DNA of 64,000 nt from Corynebacterium glaucum (GTDB lineage: Bacteria; Actinomycetota; Actinomycetes; Mycobacteriales; Mycobacteriaceae): NCBI RefSeq assembly GCF_030408855.1, contig NZ_CP047358.1:1922001-1986000 (forward strand), read 5' to 3'. Of the stretch, positions 1-9,354 are shown one piece after another. Both the position numbers and the translations under genes were made by a program. Every line of letters begins with the position of its first letter. Position 1 is the first letter of the stretch. Under the pieces are notes generated by a model that did no database searches, was not told the DNA's origin, and worked only from the letters and a program-made list of their open reading frames with translations.

Positions 1-51
1 CTTCAACCAGGCAAGAGCGTTCAGATAGAACTCAATATCGAGGTGGTCTAA
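1..51 (+). CDS. C-terminal end of an upstream gene (partial)
   Basis: The first 17 codons read without interruption to a TAA at 49-51, giving a tail ending IELNIEVV. The next gene's ATG follows the stop directly. This tight junction, typical of translational coupling, suggests the fragment belongs to the same operon as the two CPBP genes. The fragment is too short to assign a function; it could also be a chance open frame. Confidence 0.5.
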   Translation, partial: LQPGKSVQIELNIEVV

Positions 52-837
52 ATGCAGTTTCACCTTCTGGCACGCCCCCGCCGCTGGTGGGTATCGCTCA
101 TCGAACTAACCCTGGTCGCAGCCCTCTTCTTCGGTCTGCTCACCGCTGCGGTGGCTCTATTGAGTGCCACGGGCGATGATGCGGACGTGCTCGAGCTATT
201 GTCCCTGGCGTTGGTGCTTCCCGCGCCGTTTCTCGCAGCCTGGCTGACCCGGCGCAACCCGACCGCGCTGCTCTCGGTGGAGTACCGGATCCGGTGGCCG
301 ATCGTCGGACGCGCTGCGCTGGTAGCGGTGCCGCTGTACGGATTGCTTGCTGGCGTCATGTTCTTCAGCGCCGAAGCAGTCGTCACCGCTCACACCATTG
401 CTCTCGCGTGTGTCTACCTCTTAATCATTCCGTTCCAGGCCGCGATGGAAGAGCTCGTGTTTCGCGCGGCGTTGCCGCAGATCGTGGGTACCTGGGTGCG
501 CTCACCATGGGTCGCCTACGGCGCCGCGATCCCGCCGTTTGTGTTCCTCCATGTCTACAACTGGATCGGTTTGACGGACATTTTCGTGTTCGCGGCGTGT
601 GCGTCGTACCTAACGTGGCGCACCGGCGGCATCGAGGCTGCCACCGTGCTGCACGCCGCAGGCAACCTTCAGATCTACCTGTTGATTCCCTTCTTTCCCG
701 ACGATCTCACCGTGACAACGGACCTCGACTGGGGCTCAGTCGCCTTCACGATTGCGCTCACGGTGCTCGCGACCGCACTCATCGCGCGGGTGGTCACCCG
801 CAGCCGAGCTGTGTCTAATGTATATAGGGTCGGATAG
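52..837 (+). CDS. CPBP family intramembrane metalloprotease, copy 1
   Basis: A 261-residue polytopic membrane protein of the CPBP (CAAX protease and bacteriocin-processing, Abi) family. The family motifs are visible: EELVFR around residues 128-133, a His in FVFLHVYNW, and HAAGN near the C-terminus (HxxxN). These residues bind the catalytic metal in family members. In bacteria such proteins are linked to bacteriocin self-immunity or membrane protein processing; the substrate here is unknown. The gene starts directly after the stop of the preceding fragment and is followed without a gap by a close paralogue, so the three are probably one transcript. Confidence 0.85.
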   Translation: MQFHLLARPRRWWVSLIELTLVAALFFGLLTAAVALLSATGDDADVLELLSLALVLPAPFLAAWLTRRNPTALLSVEYRIRWPIVGRAALVAVPLYGLLAGVMFFSAEAVVTAHTIALACVYLLIIPFQAAMEELVFRAALPQIVGTWVRSPWVAYGAAIPPFVFLHVYNWIGLTDIFVFAACASYLTWRTGGIEAATVLHAAGNLQIYLLIPFFPDDLTVTTDLDWGSVAFTIALTVLATALIARVVTRSRAVSNVYRVG

Positions 838-1629
838 ATGCAGTTTCATTTGATGGCGCGCCCGCGCCGCTGGTGGGTACCGCCGATCGAGGCCATCATT
901 CTCGCAGCGCTGTTTCTCGGCCTAACCATCGTGGCGGTGGTGGTCCTGCTCGCCCTCGGCGGTGAAGAGTCCGAGGCATTTGACGTATTCGTCATGGCGC
1001 TGATACTCCCCGTGCCGTTCCTCGCCGCATGGCTCACCCGGCGCGATCCAACGCAGTTGCTGTCAGTGGAGCGTCGAACTCGCTGGCCTTTGGTCGCTCG
1101 CAGTGCCCTGGTTGCAGTGCCCATGGCCCTACTTGTCTTCGCCTACGAGATGCGCGCGGGCGGGGAGGCGGTGTTCACCACCGAAACGATTGTGCTGGCC
1201 TGCCTGTTCGTGCTGGTTACTCCCTTACAGGCCGCGTCGGAAGAGCTCCTCTTTCGTGCCGCACTCCCGCAGATCGCCGGGAGCTGGGTGCGCTCCCCTT
1301 GGGTGGCGTACGGCCTCGCGATCCTGCCGTTCGTCTACTTCCACTATTACAACTGGATCGGTCTGATCGACATCTTCATTTTCGCGGCGTGCATGTCCTT
1401 TCTCACCTGGCGCACCGGCGGTGTGGAGGCTGCTATCGCGCTCCATGCGGCAAACAACATCGGGGTCTTCGCGGCAGGCGCGTTCTTCCCGGGCAGGGTT
1501 CCGGCCGTCGACATCGACTGGCCAACTGCGGCGTTCTACATCAGTGTCATTGTCACCGCGACGGCGCTTACTGGATGGCTACTGACCCGTCGGGATTCAC
1601 CTTCACCTGCGCAGCCGCCGCTGCCGTGA
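838..1629 (+). CDS. CPBP family intramembrane metalloprotease, copy 2
   Basis: A 263-residue paralogue of the preceding gene, with the same N-terminal signature (MQFHLMARPRRWWV against MQFHLLARPRRWWV), EELLFR, a His in FVYFHYYNW and HAANN. Its ATG touches the TAG of copy 1. All presumed metal ligands are kept, so both copies look active. The last 62 bases overlap the end of the convergent PAP2 phosphatase gene. Tandem duplication with divergence in the loops is seen directly; any difference in substrate is inference. Confidence 0.85.
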   Translation: MQFHLMARPRRWWVPPIEAIILAALFLGLTIVAVVVLLALGGEESEAFDVFVMALILPVPFLAAWLTRRDPTQLLSVERRTRWPLVARSALVAVPMALLVFAYEMRAGGEAVFTTETIVLACLFVLVTPLQAASEELLFRAALPQIAGSWVRSPWVAYGLAILPFVYFHYYNWIGLIDIFIFAACMSFLTWRTGGVEAAIALHAANNIGVFAAGAFFPGRVPAVDIDWPTAAFYISVIVTATALTGWLLTRRDSPSPAQPPLP

Positions 1630-2815
1630 GGTTGATGCGCTGCCAAGACCCGCCCGAGCCTTGCCAATCCAGCGGGTTGCCGGCCTCAGAGGCAGTCAAT
1701 CGCAGCACCTCTACCCGCTGCTCCCAGGTAAGCTCCGGGAATCGAGCGGCGAGCAGCACCGGCGCTGCCTGCGGCACCTCCATCGGCGCATCGAGCACGT
1801 ACACCCGCGGCAGGCCGTAATCCATCATCTGATCCATCGCGGCGACGGCGTCCGCGGTGGCGATGTACGGGGTGTCGCTGGCCACCAGCTCCGCAATCGA
1901 TTTGCCGGTGCGCCACTCGATTTCAGCGCGCAGTTCGTCCGCCGCCTGGTCCAAAGCGTGCCGCATCTTCGGGTCGTTGAGACGGTCCGCAGCCGCCGCG
2001 TAGCCGGACATCCGCCCGCCGATCACGTCCAGCGGGTAGTGCACGCCCAGCACCACTCGCGAATGCCCGGCTTCCGCCCCGCGGTAGTACAGCTGCGGCG
2101 CGAGCTCAGGCACCATATACGCCAACAGGCTGGTGGTCAGCACCGCCTGGTTCGTGTGCCCCGACGGGAACGCCGGCGAGGTCAGATACAGGTCACCGGT
2201 CGCCTCCGTGTTGTAGCGGTTGATCCGCTCAGGTGCGACCACATGCGGCCGCGGGTAGTTGAACACCCGCTTCTCAATCAGCGTCGAGTTCGCAAGCCCA
2301 CCGGTGCGCGCAAGGTAACCATTGTCCAAAAGGTAGGCAGTCTTGGGCAATCGTCCTTCGCTTAACGACGCCCGCAACGCCACACCAAACTCCTCCCCCA
2401 GGGCCGGAGACAACGTCGCCAACAGGCCACCGGAGGAGGCCACGGCGTCGATCTGTGCCTGCTCAATCTGGGCCGGTGTGGCGGTGTTGTTGATGCGCAC
2501 TACGGTCTCCAGGTTCGCCGCCATGGTCTCCGGCTGGGTATCGCGTACCTGCGGGAAGAGGCGGTTCACCTCGGCGTAGATGCCGTACTGGTACGGCGAG
2601 ATGTCCGAGATGTAACCGGCGAGGTAGTCCGGCGTGAACGGCCGCGGCACCGGTGCGCCGTCGTGGTGCACGGGCGCGGGACCGGTCGAAGAACCAGTGA
2701 TCTCGCTTTGCAGCTGTGGCGCGGTCAGCGGAGCGGCGCTGGCGATACCGGGCGCGGCGACCGGGGCAAGCGCCAGGGTTGCGGCGAAGGCAAGAGCGGC
2801 GGCGGAAGTTCTCAC
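1568..2815 (-). CDS. Secreted PAP2-family acid phosphatase
   Basis: A 415-residue protein with a typical Sec signal peptide (residues 1-28, ending ASA-AP). The PAP2 phosphatase signature is complete: Kx6RP at residues 182-190, PSGH at 217-220, and SRx5HxxxD with S252, R253, H259 and D263. This is the class A non-specific acid phosphatase arrangement and predicts phosphomonoester or lipid phosphate hydrolysis outside the membrane. A C-terminal region of about 130 residues after the catalytic core has no obvious motif. The 3' end overlaps the convergent CPBP gene. Confidence 0.88.
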   Translation of the reverse strand: MRTSAAALAFAATLALAPVAAPGIASAAPLTAPQLQSEITGSSTGPAPVHHDGAPVPRPFTPDYLAGYISDISPYQYGIYAEVNRLFPQVRDTQPETMAANLETVVRINNTATPAQIEQAQIDAVASSGGLLATLSPALGEEFGVALRASLSEGRLPKTAYLLDNGYLARTGGLANSTLIEKRVFNYPRPHVVAPERINRYNTEATGDLYLTSPAFPSGHTNQAVLTTSLLAYMVPELAPQLYYRGAEAGHSRVVLGVHYPLDVIGGRMSGYAAAADRLNDPKMRHALDQAADELRAEIEWRTGKSIAELVASDTPYIATADAVAAMDQMMDYGLPRVYVLDAPMEVPQAAPVLLAARFPELTWEQRVEVLRLTASEAGNPLDWQGSGGSWQRINLTAAAAAQVKVNPDGSVAIQ

Positions 2816-2837
2816 ACCCGCTGATAGTAAAGCGCCC

Positions 2838-4058
2838 CTAGGGTTCCAGCATGTCGAACAGGGTGTTCACGACCTCCGGGCCGTGCGTCCAGAGGCCGTC
2901 GTGGAACCATTCGTCGTGCACCCACAGCTTGAGGTTGCCCACCCGCGTCGCCGACTTGCGGGTCAGTTCGTACGGTAGGAACAGGTCCTGCTTGAACAGC
3001 AGCGCGGCGGTGGGCACCTCGTTGGCGGAGACATCCTGCGCCTGGGCTTTCAGGGTGTCCATACGGTGGACCTTGTCCACCTCTTCGGAGAACGGGATAA
3101 GCGCCGGGTCTTCCTCGAAGTGGGTGCGCAGGAACTGGTTGCCTAACAGCGGCAGGTCAGCGAACTCCTCGCGGTAGACCTTGTCGGCGTTCCACTGCAC
3201 CGGATGACCTGGCCGCGCCATCACGGTTTCGTGGATCACGCCCCACAGCGGCATGGTCTCCAGCGAGATGATTGCACCCAACTGTGCGAGGAAATCCCCG
3301 CGCAGGCGCTTTTCGCCGCGGTGGGTGGTGAACGGCATCTCAAGCAGGTTCGCCAGGGCGCCGAAGTCGCCTTCCTCCCCGAGCAGCACGCCGCAGAAGC
3401 GGAAGCGCGTGGCCGAGAGCCGCTCCCCCGTCGGCATCCGCTCGTCGTGGTTGTCCAGGTGATCGGCGACCTCCGCGATGCGGTCCTCGATCCACGGCAC
3501 CTCGGCGAAGAGTTCCTTGGTACGGGCGGCAAGCAGCTGGAAGTTCAGGCGGTTGAAGCGCTCCACCTCCATGTGCGGCTCGGGCACGCAACCAACCAGG
3601 TGGGCACGGCGGATACCTTCCGGGAAGTAGGACAGGTACGCGCCCGCGCACGCTGCGCCGAACGAGTTGCCCAGCACGTCCCACTGCTCAAGCCCCAGGT
3701 GCTGGCGCATCGCCTCGGCATCGGCTGCGACATCGGGCGGGCGCAGGTGGGACAGGTAGTGCGCGTCGATACGCTCGGGTGTCGTGCGGTCGACCTTGTG
3801 GGAGCGGCCGGTGCCGCGCTCGTCGAAAAGAAACACGCGGTAGCGCTTCAGCGCCTCCGGGATCCAATCCATGAGCATGCGCGGGCCGGGTTTGCCGGGC
3901 CCGCCCTGGAAGTACACGAGGGCGGGCAGCGAATCGTCAACGGCAAGCTCGCGCGCGAAGACGCTGATCTGACCGCGAGCGGGGTCGTCGCGGTCGATCG
4001 GCACCGTCACCTCGTGGTCGCGGGTGGCGACACCGGGCAGAAACACGGTTGAGTTCAC
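2838..4058 (-). CDS. Alpha/beta hydrolase, proline iminopeptidase-like
   Basis: About 406 residues. FQGGPGKPG resembles the HGGPG oxyanion motif of the prolyl aminopeptidase (S33) family, DERGTGRS follows, and the nucleophile elbow is GNSFG (Ser about residue 132). The gene probably releases N-terminal proline or a similar residue from peptides in the cytoplasm. I chose the GTG at 4058 because GGAG lies seven bases upstream; an in-frame ATG at 4076 would add six residues but has no clear Shine-Dalgarno sequence. The start region overlaps or abuts the divergent gene beginning at 4075. Confidence 0.8.
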   Translation of the reverse strand: MNSTVFLPGVATRDHEVTVPIDRDDPARGQISVFARELAVDDSLPALVYFQGGPGKPGPRMLMDWIPEALKRYRVFLFDERGTGRSHKVDRTTPERIDAHYLSHLRPPDVAADAEAMRQHLGLEQWDVLGNSFGAACAGAYLSYFPEGIRRAHLVGCVPEPHMEVERFNRLNFQLLAARTKELFAEVPWIEDRIAEVADHLDNHDERMPTGERLSATRFRFCGVLLGEEGDFGALANLLEMPFTTHRGEKRLRGDFLAQLGAIISLETMPLWGVIHETVMARPGHPVQWNADKVYREEFADLPLLGNQFLRTHFEEDPALIPFSEEVDKVHRMDTLKAQAQDVSANEVPTAALLFKQDLFLPYELTRKSATRVGNLKLWVHDEWFHDGLWTHGPEVVNTLFDMLEP

Positions 4059-4074
4059 GAGTATTCTCCGATTC

Positions 4075-6039
4075 ATGCAGCTGCGCTCTTACAAGGATGT
4101 CGGGCACGACTTCTTCGTCCCCGACTCGTTTGAGGCCCCGATTCTACCGGAGTGGCGCCTAGCAGCTTTCTCGCTGATCCTGCCTATTCCGCAGGCTGCC
4201 AGCCTGGCGAAACACGGCGATCCCTTCGATTTCGGCAAAGTGGACGGGTGGCGCTACGGGCGCGACAAGGGCGTGCGCACAATTGAGAACCCTGCCTGGG
4301 ACAACACCACCCGCCGGTTCCGCAAACCCGTGCAGCGCCTCGGCTACTACGGCGACCCGATCGTCGAGGGCGGCAGGCCCTACTACAACGATGCCCGCAG
4401 CCGCTTCATGGATCCGCTGGACGCCTCCGTCGGTGCCGGCTCCGTCGATGTGGACATCGACCTGCACTCTTACAACAGCAGCGCCGGCGACCGCGAAGTG
4501 TTCGACCACGAAGAGCTCGAGGAGTTGCTCGCCCGCAATGCGGAGCGGTTGCGCAACCCGGTGCAGGAGGTGCGCGAGAGCACGCTTGCCGACGCCGGCT
4601 GGGACCCCCGCATCCACGCCCACCACGTTCTCTTCGAACCGGTGCGCAACGAGACCCTGTTCTACCTGGTCAACTACGACGAGCAGCTGCCGTGGGAGGA
4701 TCAGAAGCGCGGCGTGCGCGACAGCCACGGACCGGCGACGCTGCGGTTGCTCTCAGCCGAGGTGATGCAGTTCCACGACCTGGAGCTGACCGATCTTGCA
4801 GGCGAGGTACCCGAACCTGCGCAAGTGACCAGCGAATTCCTCATCCTGAACGTGGTGGCGGAGAACATCTCCTCGGCCACCTTGGGGTTTTTAAGCGCCA
4901 CGCTGCGTCGGCCGCGCAACTCCTCGCAGTTCTATAAGCACGACAACTTCTACCGCGAGAGCCCGCCGCAGCTTTACGCGCTGACGAAGTTCACCAACCT
5001 CGCCATCGAGCGTATCGACGCCGCCCTGGGCCGCGAACGCTCGATGCGCGTGTCCTCTGAAGGCAGACTGGTGGCCACCGCGGCCGCGCCCGGCCCCGCC
5101 GGCACGTTCACCCTCCCGGCGCCTCAGCGCGTGGTGTTTGCCGTGCCCAACCCCGCTAAGCCGGCGAAGTCGCTGCGCCTGACCGAGACGTTGAGCGAAG
5201 GCAACAACGGCTCCGTGCCGGACACGATCGGGGCGCCGCTGATCCTGCGTGGCGCCGAGAGCACCTGGGCGTGGCACGAGCAGTGGGCGTGGCAGCTGAT
5301 GAACGGCGCCGACTCCTACCCCGAGCAGGTGCCCGCCCAGACGAACTCAGCCCGCGACGGCTTCGTGGCGGCGAAGCTGTCGTCGTGGACGATCATGACC
5401 TCCGACGAGGGCGTTGCGATGGTGCGCACCAAGTCCGCGAGCCGCGAGGGGATGCGCTACTGGTCGATGGCCGGCACCCGCTTCGTGGACTTGGTGATGC
5501 TGCAGATGCGCGCCCAGGCGGGCGAGACGCACTTGCGCAAGTCCCTGCAGATCGTTGGCGAGCAAAGCCAAGTCAAGCGTGAGGGCGACCAGGAGGTACG
5601 CCAGCGGGCGCTGCGCGCCGATCTAGACCGCTTAGAGAAGCTGCAGCTCGATCACATCGAGATCCGCGACAAGCTGTGGTTCCGCTCGGTGCCGAACCGC
5701 GACATCGACACCCGCATCCTCAAAGGCCTGCAGGACGCGACCGATTTCGACCAGCTGCGCGACGACTTCGACTCGAAGGTTGACTCCCGCCAAGACGTGA
5801 TCGGCACCCAGTTCGAGCAGCTTTCCGGCCAGATCGCCGAAGCCGAGGCGAAGCGCGCCGAGGCGATGAACCTAGTGCTCGGTTTCGTCGCCGCCGCAAT
5901 CGGTGCGCCGGACTGGGCGGACGCCGCCGGCGTGGAGTCGCTCGGCGGGATGCTGCTGCTCGGCCTGATCATCTTCGTCGCGATGTTCGTGGTAGTTGCG
6001 CTAATGCAGGCCGCGTTCAAGATGACGCGGCGCCGCTAG
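4075..6039 (+). CDS. Large uncharacterised protein with coiled coil and C-terminal membrane anchor
   Basis: I do not recognise this 654-residue protein. The N-terminal two thirds are soluble and aspartate/aromatic-rich. Residues about 490-610 are charged and heptad-like (RADLDRLEKLQLDHIEIRDKL), so probably coiled coil. The C-terminus has one hydrophobic segment of about 25 residues, then TRRR. This suggests a tail-anchored cytoplasmic protein with the coiled coil next to the membrane. Its ATG is back to back with the divergent hydrolase. An in-frame GTG at 4024 would lie inside that gene and is less likely. It ends at a palindrome shared with lepA. Confidence 0.7.
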   Translation: MQLRSYKDVGHDFFVPDSFEAPILPEWRLAAFSLILPIPQAASLAKHGDPFDFGKVDGWRYGRDKGVRTIENPAWDNTTRRFRKPVQRLGYYGDPIVEGGRPYYNDARSRFMDPLDASVGAGSVDVDIDLHSYNSSAGDREVFDHEELEELLARNAERLRNPVQEVRESTLADAGWDPRIHAHHVLFEPVRNETLFYLVNYDEQLPWEDQKRGVRDSHGPATLRLLSAEVMQFHDLELTDLAGEVPEPAQVTSEFLILNVVAENISSATLGFLSATLRRPRNSSQFYKHDNFYRESPPQLYALTKFTNLAIERIDAALGRERSMRVSSEGRLVATAAAPGPAGTFTLPAPQRVVFAVPNPAKPAKSLRLTETLSEGNNGSVPDTIGAPLILRGAESTWAWHEQWAWQLMNGADSYPEQVPAQTNSARDGFVAAKLSSWTIMTSDEGVAMVRTKSASREGMRYWSMAGTRFVDLVMLQMRAQAGETHLRKSLQIVGEQSQVKREGDQEVRQRALRADLDRLEKLQLDHIEIRDKLWFRSVPNRDIDTRILKGLQDATDFDQLRDDFDSKVDSRQDVIGTQFEQLSGQIAEAEAKRAEAMNLVLGFVAAAIGAPDWADAAGVESLGGMLLLGLIIFVAMFVVVALMQAAFKMTRRR

Positions 6040-6045
6040 AGTTTC

Positions 6046-6069
6046 CGCCTTGGGGCATGCCCCAAGGCG
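6046..6069. terminator. Perfect 24-bp palindrome, bidirectional terminator
   Basis: A perfect inverted repeat with arms CGCCTTGGGGCA and its complement lies in the 31 bases between the stop codons of two convergent genes (4075-6039 and lepA). T-runs are lacking on both sides, so termination efficiency is uncertain, but position and stability fit a shared terminator. Confidence 0.55.
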
Positions 6070-6070
6070 C

Positions 6071-7927
6071 TTACTCCTCGTCGGTGGACAGCGCCGCGAC
6101 GAAGGCCTCCTGCGGCACAGTGACCGAGCCGATGGACTTCATGCGCTTCTTGCCGGCTTTCTGCTTTTCCAGCAGCTTGCGCTTACGCGAAATGTCGCCG
6201 CCGTAGCACTTGGACAGCACGTCCTTGCGCAGCGCGCGAATGTTTTCACGCGCGATGATCTTCGACCCGATCGCCGCCTGCACCGGCACCTCGAACTGCT
6301 GGCGCGGGATGAGCTCTTTGAGCTTCTTCGTCATCTTGTTGCCGTACCACTGCGCGGAGTCCTTGTGCACGATGGCGGAGAACGCATCCACCGGCTCACC
6401 CTGGAGCAGGATGTCCACCTTCACCAAATCGGCTTCCTGTTCGCCGGCGTCTTCGTAGTTCAAAGACGCGTAGCCTTTGGTGCGGGACTTCAGCATGTCG
6501 AAGAAGTCAAAGATGATCTCGCCCAAAGGCATGATGTAGCGCAGCTCAACGCGGTCCTCGGAGAGGTACTCCATGTTCTTCATGGTGCCGCGCTTGGACT
6601 GGCACAGCTCCATCGTGGTGCCCACGAATTCCTGCGGGACGATGATGGTCATGTTCACGATCGGCTCGTAGACAGCCTGCAGCTTGCCGCCCGGCCAGTC
6701 GGACGGGTTGTGCACGACCTGCTCTGAGCCGTCCTCGGCCACCACGCGGTAGGTCACACTCGGTGCGGTAGAGATCAGGTCGAGGTCGAACTCGCGCTCG
6801 AGGCGGTCGCGGGTGATCTCCATGTGGAGCAGCCCGAGGAAGCCGCAGCGAAAGCCGAAGCCAAGGGCCACAGAGGTTTCGGGTTCCCAGGTCAACGAGG
6901 CGTCGTTAAGCTGGAGCTTTTCTAGCGATTCGCGCAGGTCGGGGAAGTCTTCCTGCGAGACTGGGAACAAGCCCGAGTAGACCATGGGCTTGACTTCCTC
7001 GAACCCCTCGAGTGGGTCGGCGGCGCCTTTGGAGGCCCAGGTGACCGTGTCGCCGACGCGGGTCTCGCGGACGTCTTTCACGCCGGTGATCAAATAGCCC
7101 ACCTCGCCTGGGCCGAGGCCTTTGGTCTTTTTCATCGTCGGCGAGACGACACCGATCTCGAGGATTTCGTGGCGGGTGCCGGTGTTCATCATCTGCACCT
7201 GCTGGTTGGGCAGCAGTTTGCCGTCGACCATGCGGATGTAGGTGACCACGCCGCGGTAGGTGTCGTAGACCGAGTCGAAGATCAGCGCACGGGCGGGCGC
7301 GTCTTCGGCGTGGTCTGAGCTGGGGGCGGGGATGAGTTCGACGACCTTGTCCAGAAGCTCGGGCACGCCCTCGCCGGTCTTGCCGGAGACGCGCAGCACC
7401 TCCTCGGGCTCGCAGCCGATGATGTTGGCGATTTCCAGCGCGTACTTCTCCGGGTCCGCTGCCGGCAGGTCAATCTTGTTTAGCACCGGGATGATCTCAA
7501 GATCGTTCTCCATGGCCATGTAGAGGTTGGCCAGGGTTTGGGCTTCGATGCCCTGCGCTGCGTCGACAAGCAAAATAGCTCCCTCACACGCGTCGAGCGA
7601 GCGGGAGACCTCGTAAGAGAAGTCGACGTGGCCAGGCGTGTCAATCATCTGGAGCACGAACTGCTGGCCGGCGAGCTCGCCCGTGCCGACGGTCCACGGC
7701 AGGCGCACGTTTTGGGCTTTGATGGTGATGCCGCGCTCGCGCTCGATGTCCATGTTGTCCAGGTACTGGTCGCGCATCTCGCGCGCGTCCACAACGTTGG
7801 AGAGCTGGAGGATGCGGTCGGCCAAGGTGGACTTGCCGTGGTCGATGTGCGCGATGATGCAGAAGTTCCGGATTTGCTCCGGGTTGGTGAAGGTCTCTTC
7901 CGCGAAGTTCCTCGTCTGGGCAGCCAT
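6071..7927 (-). CDS. lepA: Elongation factor 4 (LepA), ribosomal back-translocase GTPase
   Basis: A 618-residue GTPase of normal LepA length. The G motifs are [10 protein letters not shown] (G1), DTPGHVDF (G3) and NKIDLP (G4). The C-terminus carries the LepA-specific lysine-rich region ([43 protein letters not shown]) that contacts tRNA and ribosome. LepA acts on stalled or mis-translocated ribosomes and supports initiation and 30S maturation. Gene order with rpsT and holA matches mycobacteria. It diverges from the MazF-like gene at 8006. Confidence 0.97.
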   Translation of the reverse strand: MAAQTRNFAEETFTNPEQIRNFCIIAHIDHGKSTLADRILQLSNVVDAREMRDQYLDNMDIERERGITIKAQNVRLPWTVGTGELAGQQFVLQMIDTPGHVDFSYEVSRSLDACEGAILLVDAAQGIEAQTLANLYMAMENDLEIIPVLNKIDLPAADPEKYALEIANIIGCEPEEVLRVSGKTGEGVPELLDKVVELIPAPSSDHAEDAPARALIFDSVYDTYRGVVTYIRMVDGKLLPNQQVQMMNTGTRHEILEIGVVSPTMKKTKGLGPGEVGYLITGVKDVRETRVGDTVTWASKGAADPLEGFEEVKPMVYSGLFPVSQEDFPDLRESLEKLQLNDASLTWEPETSVALGFGFRCGFLGLLHMEITRDRLEREFDLDLISTAPSVTYRVVAEDGSEQVVHNPSDWPGGKLQAVYEPIVNMTIIVPQEFVGTTMELCQSKRGTMKNMEYLSEDRVELRYIMPLGEIIFDFFDMLKSRTKGYASLNYEDAGEQEADLVKVDILLQGEPVDAFSAIVHKDSAQWYGNKMTKKLKELIPRQQFEVPVQAAIGSKIIARENIRALRKDVLSKCYGGDISRKRKLLEKQKAGKKRMKSIGSVTVPQEAFVAALSTDEE

Positions 7928-8005
7928 AATTGGAACATCCTACCGGCCGTGTCAGCCAGAAGAAATACGGCAGCAATTGGGTAGACATTGGGTACAGTAG
8001 CCGGT

Positions 8006-8509
8006 ATGTCCAGGCGGAAGTTCCTGCGCAGAAAGCAGCGCATCGGTTCACTCGACCAGGGACTTGCGCTGCTCAACGAGCGTCTTGCCAGCCCCAACCC
8101 GCAGCGTCGCTCGAGGCTTGCCGCGCGCGTGGGTGTGCAGCCGACCAGCAAAATCGCGCGCAACGTCTACTACGCACCGGATATGGACGGCAATGCCGAG
8201 CCTGGCGAGGTGGTGTGGGTGACCGTACCCTCGCAGCCCCCGGCGGAGCGCTCCATGCTGGTCGTGGGGCGCGACCAGCACGTGGTCATCGGCCTGCTCA
8301 TCTCCCCCGATAAGACGCATTCAGAGGATCCGCGCTGGCTAGGCATCGGCTGCGGCGAGTGGGAGGCATCCGGCGAGCCGTGCTGGGTGCGGCTGGATAA
8401 GACCATTCACGTGCCCGAGATCGATGTCCACCGCCGCGGGACGATCTTGCCGCAGCTGCGCTTCGAGCGCATTGCCGCGCGCCTGCGCGACCGCTACGAC
8501 TGGGGCTAG
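8006..8509 (+). CDS. PemK/MazF-family protein without a recognisable antitoxin
   Basis: A 167-residue protein with a basic N-terminus (MSRRKFLRRKQRIG) followed by a PemK/MazF-like fold: the segments EPGEVVWVTVP, RSMLVVGRD and KTIHVPEIDVHRR match the order of strands in this family. Canonical family members are mRNA endonucleases of toxin-antitoxin systems. There is no small partner ORF on either side: upstream is divergent lepA and downstream is rpsT. An upstream in-frame TTG at 7988 is less likely. It may be a domesticated RNase or ribosome-linked regulator; that is inference. Confidence 0.75.
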   Translation: MSRRKFLRRKQRIGSLDQGLALLNERLASPNPQRRSRLAARVGVQPTSKIARNVYYAPDMDGNAEPGEVVWVTVPSQPPAERSMLVVGRDQHVVIGLLISPDKTHSEDPRWLGIGCGEWEASGEPCWVRLDKTIHVPEIDVHRRGTILPQLRFERIAARLRDRYDWG

Positions 8510-8681
8510 AGAATTTTCTGATTCCCGCCCTGGGCTGCTAGGTTTGAGAAGTTATTTCGGCGCAACGGGTGTGCGGTGCTACGCGGGCAGGACCTTGGGT
8601 CCGCGTTCATAGCCAAAGTTCCGCGCGTGATGCCCAGCCGGTGACATTTCCATCGATCACTTTCCAAGAGGTGCAATACAT

Positions 8682-8945
8682 ATGGCAAACATCAAGCAGC
8701 AGCAGAAGCGCGTGCTCACCAACGAGAAGCGTCGTCAGCGCAACAAGTCCGTGCGCAGCGCGACTCGTACGGAGATCCGCAAGTTCCGCGAGGCTGTCGA
8801 GTCCGGCGACAAGGCCGCAGCTGAGGCTCAGCTGCGCGTTGCGTCCCGCAAGCTGGACAAGGCCGTGACCAAGGGCGTCTTCCACCGCAACTCCGCGGCG
8901 AACAAGAAGTCCAACATGGCACGTGCCCTGAACAAGATGGACTAA
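8682..8945 (+). CDS. rpsT: 30S ribosomal protein S20
   Basis: An 87-residue, strongly basic protein beginning [16 protein letters not shown], the classic S20 signature, and ending with the expected alanine/lysine helices. S20 binds 16S rRNA early in 30S assembly. AGAGG lies about ten bases before the ATG. A leader of up to 170 bases after the MazF-like gene may hold its promoter; no confident regulatory fold was recognised there. The stop codon overlaps the convergent ankyrin gene by four bases. Confidence 0.97.
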   Translation: MANIKQQQKRVLTNEKRRQRNKSVRSATRTEIRKFREAVESGDKAAAEAQLRVASRKLDKAVTKGVFHRNSAANKKSNMARALNKMD

Positions 8946-9298
8946 CCGCCGAACATTTTCGCGGTTTCTACGGCGCTGGGGTGACCGGCGTGCGGATCAG
9001 CCCCCGCGCTGAGAAGCACCCTCACCACAGCGTCTTCTTTTTTGAACACGGCCCCAGCCAGCGGTGTCTGTCCCCGAGCATTTTGCTTATCGACGTCCGC
9101 GTGGCGCCCCACTAGCCCTTCCACCAGCTCAGCGTGCCCGCTATAGGCCGCGAGCATGAGCAGGGTGTTGCCGTCCTGGTTGGTGAGGTTGACGTCAACA
9201 CCGTGGTCGACGTAGTCCAGCAGCGCCATGTCACCGGTTCGAGCCATGTCGAAGAGCTTGGCGGCGAATTCCTGCACGTCTTCTGGCACCGTGCTCAT
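8942..9298 (-). CDS. Small ankyrin-repeat protein
   Basis: A 118-residue protein with about three ankyrin repeats: [21 protein letters not shown], then [19 protein letters not shown], then a capping repeat with [11 protein letters not shown]. Ankyrin repeats mediate protein-protein contacts; no catalytic motif is present and the partner is unknown. The ATG at 9298 gives a natural N-terminus; an open frame extends upstream but has non-coding composition. The gene is convergent with rpsT and overlaps its stop by four bases, leaving no room for a separate terminator. Confidence 0.8.
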   Translation of the reverse strand: MSTVPEDVQEFAAKLFDMARTGDMALLDYVDHGVDVNLTNQDGNTLLMLAAYSGHAELVEGLVGRHADVDKQNARGQTPLAGAVFKKEDAVVRVLLSAGADPHAGHPSAVETAKMFGG

Positions 9299-9354
9299 GA
9301 CAATCCATTCTGCGTAATCGTGATCATGCTGTCGGAGGCTACACTGCGCGCCTT

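Noticed and set aside
3204..4052. A 282-codon plus-strand frame opposite the proline-iminopeptidase-like gene.
   Set aside because: Composition of an antisense shadow; the hydrolase motifs on the other strand decide.
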